Of a stretch of 64,000 nt of DNA, positions 1-8,346 are shown in pieces. The notes beneath the pieces were generated by a model. The model was not told the DNA's origin. It was given only the letters and a program-made list of their open reading frames with translations, and made no database searches. Position 1 is the stretch's first letter; the number at the start of each line of letters is the position of its first letter. The stretch comes from Acidobacteriota bacterium (GTDB lineage: Bacteria; Acidobacteriota; Terriglobia; Acidiferrales; UBA7541), in contig JABCZF010000011.1 in NCBI GenBank assembly GCA_013289825.1, positions 1 to 64,000 of the forward strand. The letters run 5' to 3'. A program made the position numbers and the translations under genes.

Positions 1-1
1 C

Positions 2-1909
2 CAGATCAACGCTGCCAATTTCAGCGACTTGGAAATCGCGTGGCGCATCAAGACGGATAATTTTGGCAACCGGCCGGAATACAAGCTTGAGGGCACGCCG
101 CTGATGGTGAACAGCGTTTTGTACGCGACGGCGGGGTCGCGCCGCGCGGTGATCGCGCTGGATGCCGCGACGGGGGAATTGCTTTGGGTGCATGGCGAGC
201 ACGAAGGCGCGCGCGGCGGAGCTGCTCCAAGGCAGCTTTCCGGGCGTGGTTTGGCGTATTGGTCCGACGGAAAGGAAGAACGAATTCTCTATGTGACACC
301 GGGTTACCGGCTGGTCTGCTTGAATGCAAAAACCGGCGTGCCAGTGGCGTCCTTCGGCAACGGCGGCGTACTGGATTTGAAGCTTGATGACGATCAGACG
401 ATCTTTCCGGACTTGACTACGGGCGAAATCGGCATTCAATCGGCGCCGGTGGTGGCGAAGGACACCGTGATTGTGGGCGCGGCGTTCCGCGAAGGCATGA
501 CGCCGAAGAGCATGCGCAACAATAAGGGTTATGTGCGCGGATTTGACGTTCGCACGGGAAGGCGCCTCTGGATTTTTCACACCATTCCGAAGAAGGGTGA
601 GCTTGGCTACGACACTTGGCTGAACGATTCCGCGGAGTATACCGGCAATACGGGAGTGTGGACGCAAATCACGGTGGATGAACAGCTCGGATTGGTCTAT
701 CTTCCGGTCGAATCTCCCACGAGCGATTACTACGGTGGGCACAGGCCGGGGAACAATTTGTTTGGCGAGAGCTTGGTTTGCGTGGATTTGAAGACCGGCC
801 AAAGGAAGTGGCACTTCCAATTGGTTCACCACCCGCTGTGGGACATGGATATTTCTTCGGCGCCGATCCTAGGGAACATTGTGGTGGACGGCAAACCGGT
901 CAAGGCCGTGGCCCAGCCGTCGAAACAAGGTTTTCTTTATGTTTTTGATCGCGTTACGGGCAAACCGGTGTGGCCCATCGAAGAGCGCAAAGTGGAAGTG
1001 GGGAGCGTGCCCGGCGAGTGGTATTCGCCAACACAGCCCTTCCCGACCAAGCCGCCGGCGTATAGCCGAAATGGCGTGTCCATTGACGATCTGATTGACT
1101 TTGCTCCCGAACTTCGTGAGAAGGCCAGGGCCATTGTTTCCAAATACCACTTGGGTCCCGTGTTTACGCCGCCGGTGGCCAGCCAAGCGGATGGTCCGCT
1201 GGGAACGCTGACCCTGGGTACAGCTTCCGGCGGAACGAATTGGCCAGGCGGTTCCTACGATCCCGAAACGCACATCGTCTACGCGTATGCTTGCAACGCT
1301 TGCGTGGAGCCGATCGGATTGGTGCCTGCTCCCAGGGATGTTTCTGATTTGAAATACATCGCCGGAGTGGATGGGCAGGAAGTAGGCATCATGAGAGGAC
1401 CGGGAGAAAACGCGGGCGCGGATTCGCCGATGCCTCCGAAGAAGGCATCGGGCGGTGGATTTGTGCGGTTGAACGTGGATGACCTTCCATTGATCAAGCC
1501 GCCGTACGGAACGATCACCGCGATTAGTCTCGACGAAGGAAAAATCGTCTGGCAGATCGCGCACGGCGAGACTCCAGACGTGGTGAGAAATTACCCGGCC
1601 TTTAAGGGCATGAACATCGCGCGAACCGGTCAGCAGACCTACAACGTCGGCACGTTGATCACGAAGACGCTGGTGATAGCCGGCGAAGGACAGGTGACGA
1701 CGACGGCGGATCATCCGCGCGGCGCGATGCTGCGCGCGTATGACAAAGCTACTGGGAAAGAAGTTGGCGCCGTGTATATGCCTGCGCCGCAAAGCGGTTC
1801 GCCGATGACGTACATGGTGAATGGCAAGCAGTACATCGTAGTGGCAGTGAGCGGCGGGCCGTACTCCGGCGAATATATTGCGTACACGTTGCCGTCGGCG
1901 GGTGAATGA
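2..1909 (+). CDS. PQQ-dependent beta-propeller dehydrogenase, 5' truncated by window edge
   Basis: The track starts this ORF at an internal TTG, but the frame stays open to the window's first bases and reads QINAANFSDLEIAWR, a typical early segment of acidobacterial quinoproteins, so the true start lies outside the window. The repeated blades (LDAATGELLWVHG, FDVRTGRRLWIFH, YDKATGKEVG) are PQQ-type eight-bladed propeller repeats like those of membrane-bound quinoprotein glucose and alcohol dehydrogenases. Such enzymes oxidise a sugar or alcohol in the periplasm and pass electrons to a cytochrome or quinone. A CNAC motif sits near residue 430 and might be a redox Cys pair, though it is not the vicinal pair of methanol dehydrogenase. 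A c-type cytochrome gene starts 13 bp downstream and is the probable electron acceptor. The substrate cannot be read from the sequence. Confidence 0.85.
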   Translation, partial: QINAANFSDLEIAWRIKTDNFGNRPEYKLEGTPLMVNSVLYATAGSRRAVIALDAATGELLWVHGEHEGARGGAAPRQLSGRGLAYWSDGKEERILYVTPGYRLVCLNAKTGVPVASFGNGGVLDLKLDDDQTIFPDLTTGEIGIQSAPVVAKDTVIVGAAFREGMTPKSMRNNKGYVRGFDVRTGRRLWIFHTIPKKGELGYDTWLNDSAEYTGNTGVWTQITVDEQLGLVYLPVESPTSDYYGGHRPGNNLFGESLVCVDLKTGQRKWHFQLVHHPLWDMDISSAPILGNIVVDGKPVKAVAQPSKQGFLYVFDRVTGKPVWPIEERKVEVGSVPGEWYSPTQPFPTKPPAYSRNGVSIDDLIDFAPELREKARAIVSKYHLGPVFTPPVASQADGPLGTLTLGTASGGTNWPGGSYDPETHIVYAYACNACVEPIGLVPAPRDVSDLKYIAGVDGQEVGIMRGPGENAGADSPMPPKKASGGGFVRLNVDDLPLIKPPYGTITAISLDEGKIVWQIAHGETPDVVRNYPAFKGMNIARTGQQTYNVGTLITKTLVIAGEGQVTTTADHPRGAMLRAYDKATGKEVGAVYMPAPQSGSPMTYMVNGKQYIVVAVSGGPYSGEYIAYTLPSAGE

Positions 1910-1922
1910 GCGAGGCGGCGGC

Positions 1923-2384
1923 GTGAAACTCCGGAACACGTCGGCCGCATGCGCTTGTCTGCTGTCCATTGCGGCCGCACGCAATGTACTTCGCGCTCAA
2001 GAGTCAACGGCGACGGAAACGCGCTCGGTGTGGGACGGCGTGTACACGGAGGAGCAGGCCAAACGCGGCGAGGCGCTGTATCAAAAAGAATGCAAGGGCT
2101 GCCATGGCGTTGCGCTCGCAGGCGGCGAATCGTCGCCACCGCTGACGGGCGGAGCCTTTCTGTCTAATTGGAACGGATTGACGCTGGGAGACTTGTTCGA
2201 ACGAATTCGCAAAACGATGCCGCAAAACGCTCCGGGCAAATTGAACCGGCAGCAAAACGCGGAGGTTCTCGCGTTCGTGCTCAGCGCCAACAAATTCCCT
2301 GCTGGAAAGATGGAACTTTCACGGCAGACAGAGTTTCTGAAAGAGATTTGGTTTGAAGCAGTGAAACCGGATCAAAAAAAATAG
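1923..2384 (+). CDS. Exported c-type cytochrome
   Basis: This is a small single-haem cytochrome c. I start it at GTG 1923, preceded by a GAGGCGG ribosome site, rather than at the TTG inside the previous gene. From that start the protein opens with a basic residue, a hydrophobic stretch and an Ala-rich cleavage region (LRAQ), which is a Sec signal peptide. The haem motif CKGCH lies about 40 residues into the mature part, and LSRQTEF near the C-terminus follows the axial-ligand helix region. It sits 13 bp after the PQQ dehydrogenase on the same strand, so the two probably form a dehydrogenase-cytochrome pair in the periplasm. The axial methionine is not certain; the candidate is in RKTMPQNAPG. 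Confidence 0.85.
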   Translation: MKLRNTSAACACLLSIAAARNVLRAQESTATETRSVWDGVYTEEQAKRGEALYQKECKGCHGVALAGGESSPPLTGGAFLSNWNGLTLGDLFERIRKTMPQNAPGKLNRQQNAEVLAFVLSANKFPAGKMELSRQTEFLKEIWFEAVKPDQKK

Positions 2385-2445
2385 TCAGGCACTTGTCTTT
2401 CGAACCGTAACTGGCCGGCAAGATTCGTCAATGGAGGCTAGACCC

Positions 2446-3192
2446 ATGCAATCGAGACAAATAGTGATCCCCGTATTCGTGTTGGCGGCGGCGTTCGCCG
2501 GCTATGTCGCGGGATATGCGACAAAACCAACTCCACAGCAAGTTTTGAGCGGCCACTTCGACGGTCTTTCGATGGTTCCGAGCGCTGCGGCTCAGGAGAA
2601 TAAGCCGGAAAATAAAGAGGTGCTGCCGTTTGGCTACAACTCGCCGCGGCAGCCGGCGCTGGCCCCGGATGCGCCCCCGACTACCTACTGGAATATCGAC
2701 GACATAAAAAAGGCGCACGGAGAGCTCGCGGAAAAGGCGGCGAAATTGCTGGCCCAAGCCGGAAGCGGAGGATCGCAATCGATCGGAGGCGGGCCGGTGC
2801 ATATCCAGACGCGGAATTTTAGTATGTTCATGCTATACCGCATGCATCGCGAGCAGTCCGTGCCGAGCTTGACAAAAGTGAACAGCGTGTGGGACGACGC
2901 GGAAATGCATGCTGGGGCTTACGATTTTTATGTGATCACTGGCGGGACGGGCGAAATGATCGTGGGCGGGAAGATCGCCAACCGGCAGAATTTGGTGGAT
3001 AAGGATGGTCCTGTGCCTGGTGAGTATCGCGGGCAGCCGATCATCGGCGGACAAACATTTCGAGTCAAGGCGGGCGACTGGCTGCTCATACCGCCGGACA
3101 CACCGCATCAACCGAAGCCCGATGCTGGCGGGTTCAGCTACTTCATTATGAAGATCAATGTGGGGATTTACCCGTGGAGTTTGGTGCGCTAG
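2446..3192 (+). CDS. Membrane-anchored or exported cupin-domain protein
   Basis: The protein has an N-terminal hydrophobic segment (IVIPVFVLAAAFAGYVAGYA) that is a signal peptide or anchor, followed by a linker and a C-terminal single cupin fold. Cupin motif 1 lies around GGTGEMIVGGK and motif 2 is GDWLLIPPDTPHQPKP, with one clear metal-ligand His. The track begins at ATG 2431, but GGAGG at 2432-2436 is placed correctly for ATG 2446, so I use that start. It follows the PQQ dehydrogenase and cytochrome genes by 61 bp and may belong to the same transcript. The fold does not reveal the reaction; it could be an isomerase, a dioxygenase or a ligand-binding protein. Confidence 0.7.
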   Translation: MQSRQIVIPVFVLAAAFAGYVAGYATKPTPQQVLSGHFDGLSMVPSAAAQENKPENKEVLPFGYNSPRQPALAPDAPPTTYWNIDDIKKAHGELAEKAAKLLAQAGSGGSQSIGGGPVHIQTRNFSMFMLYRMHREQSVPSLTKVNSVWDDAEMHAGAYDFYVITGGTGEMIVGGKIANRQNLVDKDGPVPGEYRGQPIIGGQTFRVKAGDWLLIPPDTPHQPKPDAGGFSYFIMKINVGIYPWSLVR

Positions 3193-3215
3193 AGCGCCGT
3201 GTCCCGGCCACTTGG

Positions 3216-4466
3216 CTAGTGGGATTCCTGACGTTTCGCACCGGGTGCGAGATTCTCGTACACTTTGCCGGCTTTCATGACGAAAACGACGCGGCGAGCG
3301 GCGGTGGGGTCAAGGAGAGGATCGCCGCCCATGGCGATGATATCGGCGTCCATACCTCTAGCGATGGCGCCAACTCTGTCCTGGAGGCCCAAGGACTCGG
3401 CGGAGATGGAAGTTGCCGACATGATTGCGGCCATGGGGTCTTGGCCGCCGTCGCGCACGCGCACGATGAATTCTTCATAGTTACGTCCGTGGGCACCGGC
3501 GACGGCATCCGTGCCGTAGACAATCTTCAGATCTTTGTGTTTCAGCGCTTTCTTGAAAGTATCCAGGACGATGGCGATGCCTTTCTCCATGAAGGCGAAA
3601 CCTTGCTCGTTGTAGTTGCCGATACCCAGGAATTTTTCTTTGTTTTGGAGGTAATTCTGCAGGACCAGACCAATGTTCGGGTCGTAGTAGGTGCCATGCT
3701 GCGCCATGAGCGCGAACACGTCGTCGGTAACGTACGCGCCATGTTCGATCGCAGTGCAGCCCGCGAGCGTTGCGGCCTTAGCCGATTCCGCGGAATGCGC
3801 ATGAACAATCGTGCGCAAGCCGAGGGATTTGGCTTCACCGCAGGCTGCTGTAAGCTGCTCGTCGGTCATCGTCTGCGTGCCCCCTTCGCGGATGCTCTTG
3901 GAGGCGAAGAGTTTGATAAAGTCCGCGCCTTGTTGTTTTCTTTCGCGCACCAGTTCGCGTAGTTTTTCTGGCGGGCCGCTTTTTTCGTCGAGGGGTTCGA
4001 GCGAAGTCAGCATGCGCGGACCGGGGATGATTCCGCGAGCGATAGCGTCGCGCAAGTCTCGGTCTTCGGGCGAACCGGGACTTTGGATCGTGGTGAAGCC
4101 GGCATTGAGAGTGAGGATGGCGTTATCCGCGGCGTGGAGCATCGCGCGCACGGGAGGCTCGTCTTTCCCGGCGAGGCGGCCGTTATCAAAGTGCCAGACG
4201 ATGTGCGCGTGCGTGTCAATCCAGCCGGGAACGACGGTTAGGTCGGCGAGGTCGTAGGTGATCGCGCCAGCTGGCGGCGCACCGCCGACACGGGCGATTT
4301 TTCCGCCCTCGACGACGATAACCGTGTTGCGGAGCACATGACCTTTGCCGTCGAGAACAGTCGTGGCCCTCAAAACAATGGGGCCTTCCTGGCCCGCAGC
4401 GACCCTCGTAACCAGCGGTGTGGCTAAGAGAGAAACCGCGAGGACAAATCGCAAGTATCTTGGCAT
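3216..4466 (-). CDS. Exported amidohydrolase (imidazolonepropionase-like)
   Basis: This is a metal-dependent hydrolase of the amidohydrolase superfamily, subgroup of imidazolonepropionase and Xaa-Pro dipeptidase-like enzymes. The N-terminus is a signal peptide (FVLAVSLLATPLVTRVAAGQ), so it acts outside the cytoplasm. The motif HAHIVWH gives the first two metal histidines, DFIKLFA carries the bridging-lysine position, HAHS and IEHGAY supply further histidines, and YGTDAVAG contains the late catalytic aspartate. At 416 residues it is full length for the family. AGGAG lies just upstream of ATG. It is convergent with the cupin gene. The substrate is unknown; members act on cyclic imides, dipeptides or organophosphates. 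Confidence 0.85.
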   Translation of the reverse strand: MPRYLRFVLAVSLLATPLVTRVAAGQEGPIVLRATTVLDGKGHVLRNTVIVVEGGKIARVGGAPPAGAITYDLADLTVVPGWIDTHAHIVWHFDNGRLAGKDEPPVRAMLHAADNAILTLNAGFTTIQSPGSPEDRDLRDAIARGIIPGPRMLTSLEPLDEKSGPPEKLRELVRERKQQGADFIKLFASKSIREGGTQTMTDEQLTAACGEAKSLGLRTIVHAHSAESAKAATLAGCTAIEHGAYVTDDVFALMAQHGTYYDPNIGLVLQNYLQNKEKFLGIGNYNEQGFAFMEKGIAIVLDTFKKALKHKDLKIVYGTDAVAGAHGRNYEEFIVRVRDGGQDPMAAIMSATSISAESLGLQDRVGAIARGMDADIIAMGGDPLLDPTAARRVVFVMKAGKVYENLAPGAKRQESH

Positions 4467-4695
4467 GGAAGCTCCTAAGGAACTTATGGCTGCGTTCCTT
4501 GAATCGTCGCTTGAATGACTACGGCTCGATATGGGTGTACCGCGAAATCACAACTCATGCAAGCGTTGCGCGCGGGGGGTTCAGATCAGGATCGAGACGG
4601 AAACAGAGAGATTGAGCCCATTCCATTTATTTAAGGATGGGAGACCCCCGAGCTGGGCCTTTATGGGCTAAGATGGTTGAAGGAGAGGCTCCATC

Positions 4696-4872
4696 ATGTC
4701 ACCTCAAGACCTCCTCAACTTGATTTCCACGCTCTCCCGTGAGCAGCAGGATGCTGTGGAAGAGTTTGTCCGCATCCTCAAGAAAGAAAAAGCGCCCGGC
4801 GTGGCCTTCCGTGAAGCCTTGGATGAGTTTGTTGGTGAGCATCCCGAGTTGCTCCGCCGTTTGGCCCAGTGA
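4696..4872 (+). CDS. Probable antitoxin of the Doc toxin-antitoxin pair (58 aa)
   Basis: This ORF is too short for the track. It reads MSPQDLLNLISTLSREQQDA and continues through VEEFVRILKKEK to ELLRRLAQ, a 58-residue, charged, mostly helical protein. AAGGAG precedes ATG 4696 by 10 bases. Its stop TGA (4870-4872) overlaps the GTG start of the downstream Fic/Doc toxin by three bases, which implies translational coupling and is the classic antitoxin-first arrangement. The C-terminal half would be the toxin-neutralising part by analogy with Phd, but I see no recognisable Phd DNA-binding fold. It may be one of the unrelated small antitoxins that accompany Doc proteins. The assignment rests mainly on context. 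Confidence 0.7.
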   Translation: MSPQDLLNLISTLSREQQDAVEEFVRILKKEKAPGVAFREALDEFVGEHPELLRRLAQ

Positions 4873-5243
4873 GCCGCTACCTAGTTGTGAACGAAGTTCT
4901 CGAAATCAACGCCGAGGTGGTGCGCAAATTCGGCGGAATCCACGTACTTCGAGATAGCGGAGCCTTACAATCTGGGGTGGGGCGGCTCGAGAGCGGATAT
5001 TACGCCGATGCCATCGAAGAAGCTGCCGCTCTTTTCGAGAGCTTGTCACAAAACCATCCGTTTCTGGATGGGAACAAGCGGACGGCGATAACGGCCACCG
5101 GCGTTTTCCTTCTGCTGAATGGGTACAGGCTGCTTTTCGATGACCTGGAAGCGTACAACTGGCTGATTGGCCTGTACGAGTCCGGACGAGTGAGCAAATC
5201 AACCATAGAGCCGTGGCTGCGGCAGCACGCCGCGCCAATTTGA
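4869..5243 (+). CDS. doc: Death-on-curing (Doc/Fic) family toxin
   Basis: This 124-residue protein carries the Doc version of the Fic motif, HPFLDGNKRTA, around residues 60-70. Doc toxins use this motif to transfer phosphate from ATP to elongation factor Tu and so stop translation. The conserved early segment (VLEINAEVV, then GGIHVLRDSGALQSGVGR) and the following helix (ITATGVFLLLNGYRL) match the family, and the length is normal. It starts at GTG, overlapping the stop of the 58-residue upstream gene, so toxin output depends on translation of its partner. The module stands alone among metabolic genes with no mobile-element remnants nearby. Confidence 0.9.
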   Translation: MSRYLVVNEVLEINAEVVRKFGGIHVLRDSGALQSGVGRLESGYYADAIEEAAALFESLSQNHPFLDGNKRTAITATGVFLLLNGYRLLFDDLEAYNWLIGLYESGRVSKSTIEPWLRQHAAPI

Positions 5244-5292
5244 TCGCCTATCGCCTCTGTTCTGCCGAAATCCGCGTATCAAAAACAGGCCT

Positions 5293-6267
5293 TCACTTGC
5301 TCGCGGGAGTGATGACGATGTTGCGAAACATCACGCGCCCTTTTTCAGTGCCTTGGAGGTAGATGGGGCCAGGCAATTCTTCGTGGCTATCGAGGGCACC
5401 GCCAGTGATGCCGGGGATTTCCTTGTTGTCGATGATGGTTTTGCCGTTTAGGACGAGCGTAATCATGCGGCCGATAAGCGTGACGTCGTAGGTCTGCCAT
5501 TGGTCCGGCGTGCGCGCAGGCTCCGGCGAAGGAGCGAGAAAACCGTAGACTCCGCCCATGCGCTGACTCGCAGGATCCCCGGCGGAATCGGTTTCGATTT
5601 GCACTTCGTAGCGGCCGCGGAGATACACGCCGCTATTGGATTGGGGGCCGCAGTTGAACTCAACGTGGAGTTTGAAGTCTTCAAATTTGGAGCTGTTGAT
5701 CAACTCAGGGCCACGGTCGGGCCTCACCAGAATTCCATTTTCTACTTTCCACACAGGCGCTGCACCGGGCTTGTCTTCGTGCCACCCAGCCAGATCCTTT
5801 CCGTTGAAAAGCGGAATCGAGGAGGCCCAGTTTGGTGGGCTGGTCCTTTTCAGAACGGGTGCTCTGCGGCCGGTCCACTGCCACGTTTTACCGTCGGGGG
5901 CGTTGGTAGTGCCGGAGAGAATTTTCCCGGTCAGGGTGCCCTCGAACACCATGTCGGTTTTACTGTCTTCCTCTTCCTTGGGGGAGACGAACTTCAGGCG
6001 GCCGTTCGAGAGTTCGGCACTCGGGAGCGGCCGGGCGTTTCCCCAGCGGCCCACCATCTGGGCTGTGAGATGGCCATTTTCGTCGCGCAGTTCCAGCCAG
6101 GAAGGATACTCGCGGTCGGGGGCCTTCAGCGTCAAGTCCCAGCGGCCGAGAAAAGGTTTGGCGGAGTCTCTTGAGGAATTTGCTGCGGATTTATCGTTCT
6201 GGGAATGCGCTCGAGCGGCCAACAAAACGACCGTTAGGAACGCCAACAAGATTTTGCGAATCTTCAT
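5293..6267 (-). CDS. Exported DUF1080 (3-keto-disaccharide hydrolase-like) protein
   Basis: The C-terminal two thirds form the DUF1080 fold: LFNGKDLAGWHEDK, WKVENGILV, FEDFKLHVEFN, NSGVYLRGRYEVQI, DQWQTYDV and GPIYLQ are its recurring motifs. This is a concanavalin-like glycoside-binding or hydrolase domain, and some members hydrolyse 3-keto-glycosides. The N-terminal third (about residues 40-135) looks like a separate small beta domain (FLGRWDLTLKAPDREYPSWLEL). A signal peptide (ILLAFLTVVLLAARAHS) sends it to the periplasm. The gene is monocistronic, between the toxin gene and the lysine-rich protein gene. Confidence 0.85.
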   Translation of the reverse strand: MKIRKILLAFLTVVLLAARAHSQNDKSAANSSRDSAKPFLGRWDLTLKAPDREYPSWLELRDENGHLTAQMVGRWGNARPLPSAELSNGRLKFVSPKEEEDSKTDMVFEGTLTGKILSGTTNAPDGKTWQWTGRRAPVLKRTSPPNWASSIPLFNGKDLAGWHEDKPGAAPVWKVENGILVRPDRGPELINSSKFEDFKLHVEFNCGPQSNSGVYLRGRYEVQIETDSAGDPASQRMGGVYGFLAPSPEPARTPDQWQTYDVTLIGRMITLVLNGKTIIDNKEIPGITGGALDSHEELPGPIYLQGTEKGRVMFRNIVITPASK

Positions 6268-6325
6268 CGGGTGATGAATCCCTTCTCGCCAACGTCCGTT
6301 TATGGCTTGCGGTTTTGCTGCGCTC

Positions 6326-6766
6326 TCACTGATCTTTTTCCAGATACTCGTCCGGGACGTCGTCTTCCGGGACTTCGTGCGTCCTTACCTCGCCTTCATC
6401 AGCATCGGGAACGTCTTCGATGCCTTTAACGATTTCCGCCTCCAAGGCGTTTCCTTCTTCGAGCAATTCGTCCACGCTCTCTGAATCCGCGCCCGCGCGG
6501 TTTGACAAACCTTGCAGATCCCCGGACTGGCCGCCCGAGTTCGCGCCCAGACCCTTGGGCTCGAACACGATTGTGTCGCCACCCTCGCTCTTGCCGCGGG
6601 ATTTGGCTTTCTTGAGTGGTGCCTTCTTTTTTGCAGCAGCCTTTCTGACCGCGGCGGCTTTGTTGGCAGGCGCAGGTTTTTTCGCCGTCTTTCGCCGGGG
6701 CGCCGCTTTCCGACTCAGGGCTTTCTTGGGTTTGATCTGCTTTTTCTTTTTGTTCTTCGTGGCCAT
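6326..6766 (-). CDS. Bipartite lysine-rich / acidic protein of unknown function
   Basis: I do not recognise a named family. The first 60 residues are almost all Lys, Ala, Pro and Arg (KKKKQIKPKKALSRKAAP, KKAKSRGKSEGG), resembling histone H1-like tails of bacterial nucleoid proteins. The remainder is acidic (SVDELLEEGNALEAEIVKG, DEGEVRTHEVPEDDVPDEYL). The two halves are oppositely charged and could fold back on each other, or the tail could bind nucleic acid while the acidic part binds a partner. There is no signal peptide, so a cytoplasmic location is inferred. The DNA-binding suggestion comes from composition only. A frame on the other strand (6420-6785) is a shadow. Confidence 0.65.
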   Translation of the reverse strand: MATKNKKKKQIKPKKALSRKAAPRRKTAKKPAPANKAAAVRKAAAKKKAPLKKAKSRGKSEGGDTIVFEPKGLGANSGGQSGDLQGLSNRAGADSESVDELLEEGNALEAEIVKGIEDVPDADEGEVRTHEVPEDDVPDEYLEKDQ

Positions 6767-6898
6767 GCCTGGAGTCTATCACTGACGCCACCTAGCGCGC
6801 ATTTCTTCCCGCGGGCTGAGGTGGAAGTGGCGCAGCTTGCAAAGCAGGGTGACAACCTCTAGTCTGCTTGGGTTTGCGCTAAGGAAAGGGCCCATCAC

Positions 6899-7573
6899 TT
6901 GCCGGATCTCACTCCTGATGTTCTCGTTTTCGGATTCATTTGGTATATCGCTTTTCTGTTTTCGACGACGTGTCACGAAGCCGCGCACGCCTTGGTCGCC
7001 AAGATGGGCGGCGATGAAACGGCGGCGCAAGGCGGGCAGGTGTCGCTGAATCCTGTGCCGCACATGCGGCGCGAACCCTGGGGAATGGTGGTTATACCGA
7101 TTATTTCGTTCTTGTTCATGGGCCGAATGTTTGGATGGGCGAGCGCGCCGTACGACCCGCTTTGGGAGCGGCGGCATCCGCGGCGGTCCGGATGGATGGC
7201 ACTTGCCGGTCCAGCGGCAAATTTTTCGTTGATGCTCCTCGCAGTAGCTTGCCTACATGTGGGAGACGCGGCAGGCTGGTTTCATCCCAACCCCCTCACG
7301 GGCCATCGTGATTTCGCGGCCACCACGCTGCTGATCTTCTTCTCGCTGAACTTGCTGCTGGGGACGTTCAATCTGCTTCCGGTGGCACCGCTCGATGGCA
7401 GCACGGTGATCCTGCTCTTTATGAGTGAAAAGACGGCACAACGCTACCTGGACTGGCTGCGTGCGAACAGCCTGGCCATGGCCGGGCTGCTCGTGGGCAT
7501 TCTCGTGTTTCGCTACATCTACGATCCGATAAACACCTTCGTGGCCAGGCTGCTGCTTCCGGGAAACATTTAG
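6899..7573 (+). CDS. Site-2 protease family (M50) intramembrane metallopeptidase
   Basis: This is an integral membrane zinc protease. The zinc motif HEAAH (HExxH) lies in the first helix near residue 26 and the second motif NLLPVAPLDG (NxxPxxxLDG type) near residue 160, with about five hydrophobic helices in total. These two motifs define the compact SpoIVFB/S2P-like rhomboid-independent group that cleaves substrates within the membrane. There is no PDZ domain. The start is TTG 6899, supported by AGGAAAGGG eight bases upstream; no in-frame ATG is available before the catalytic helix. The substrate is unknown and no membrane-bound anti-sigma factor is adjacent. Confidence 0.85.
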   Translation: MPDLTPDVLVFGFIWYIAFLFSTTCHEAAHALVAKMGGDETAAQGGQVSLNPVPHMRREPWGMVVIPIISFLFMGRMFGWASAPYDPLWERRHPRRSGWMALAGPAANFSLMLLAVACLHVGDAAGWFHPNPLTGHRDFAATTLLIFFSLNLLLGTFNLLPVAPLDGSTVILLFMSEKTAQRYLDWLRANSLAMAGLLVGILVFRYIYDPINTFVARLLLPGNI

Positions 7574-7734
7574 TCAGTGAACCGAATCTGAACACTCCAG
7601 AGAGAACTGTCACTCCGGCGAACATCCGCGAAGACCTCCCGGACCCTACCTTTAGGGCAAGCGTTTCATTTTCAATCAGTTACAAGAATGGCGAGTGGGT
7701 CTCGGCCTGCATTTCCCTACTGCGGAGGCTCTAG

Positions 7735-8127
7735 ATGCTTCGCTACACCCATTTTCCTGTTACCCGCTGGTATGCCGTGGAAGTGTCTGGCTGGGATCGC
7801 ACGGAGAGCTTTTTTGTGGAGACGTGCGAACTCGAGTGGAAGGAGGAGTCCGATAAGCAGGTCACGCTAAAGCGGGTTATCAACGATAATGCCGTCCTGC
7901 TGGTGAGGCTTCTGCAATTCGACGAGTCCGACCGTTCCGACCCTGTTGTTTGTGAAGCAAAATGGGTTCGCAGAACAAAGGGTGGGCTGCACCAATTCCG
8001 CCTCAACACGGTGGTTCCCCGCCGGAGAGAACAAGAGAGCTCGGTAGCCTGGCCAGAGCCGGTGATGCAAGCAGGGGAAATGCCGTTTGCATGGGAAGTG
8101 GAACGGCGTAATTCCGCACCGAAATGA
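7735..8127 (+). CDS. Hypothetical protein, 130 aa
   Basis: I do not recognise this protein. GGAGG seven bases before ATG 7735 supports its being translated. It is soluble, with no signal peptide and no membrane helix. The middle part looks like alternating beta strands (FFVETCELEWKE, QVTLKRVIN, AVLLVRLLQF, VVCEAKWVRR), which would suit a small beta barrel. The neighbours on each side, a site-2 protease and a regulator remnant, give no clear functional hint. Confidence 0.55.
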   Translation: MLRYTHFPVTRWYAVEVSGWDRTESFFVETCELEWKEESDKQVTLKRVINDNAVLLVRLLQFDESDRSDPVVCEAKWVRRTKGGLHQFRLNTVVPRRREQESSVAWPEPVMQAGEMPFAWEVERRNSAPK

Positions 8128-8320
8128 CACTGTGGCCCCACACAAAAGTCGCTGGAGACGCTTCCTAGTGCGCCCACTCGGAAGAGCCGCCTGCCTACCA
8201 AGGGGATTTGCCCCCGGGGAGAGTCCGTAAATTACTGATTCTCTTGGATGTGGTGGGTTGTTCCTATGACAAGGACGGGGACGGTCCGGCCAATCGCAAG
8301 TTCAGGGAAAGGTCGAGGGA

Positions 8321-8336
8321 TTGGCACAAGCGTTGC
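8321..8336 (+). promoter_or_regulatory. Sigma-54 (RpoN) -24/-12 promoter
   Basis: The sequence TTGGCACAAGCGTTGC matches the sigma-54 consensus (TGGCAC, five bases, TTGC) with the GG and GC elements exactly 12 bases apart. Transcription would start near 8348, almost on the ATG at 8347. The transcript would therefore be essentially leaderless, or translation would begin at the next codon, GTG 8350. The downstream ORF is a remnant of a sigma-54-type regulator, so autoregulation by the ancestral intact gene is plausible. Confidence 0.65.
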
Positions 8337-8346
8337 GGTGGTAGTC

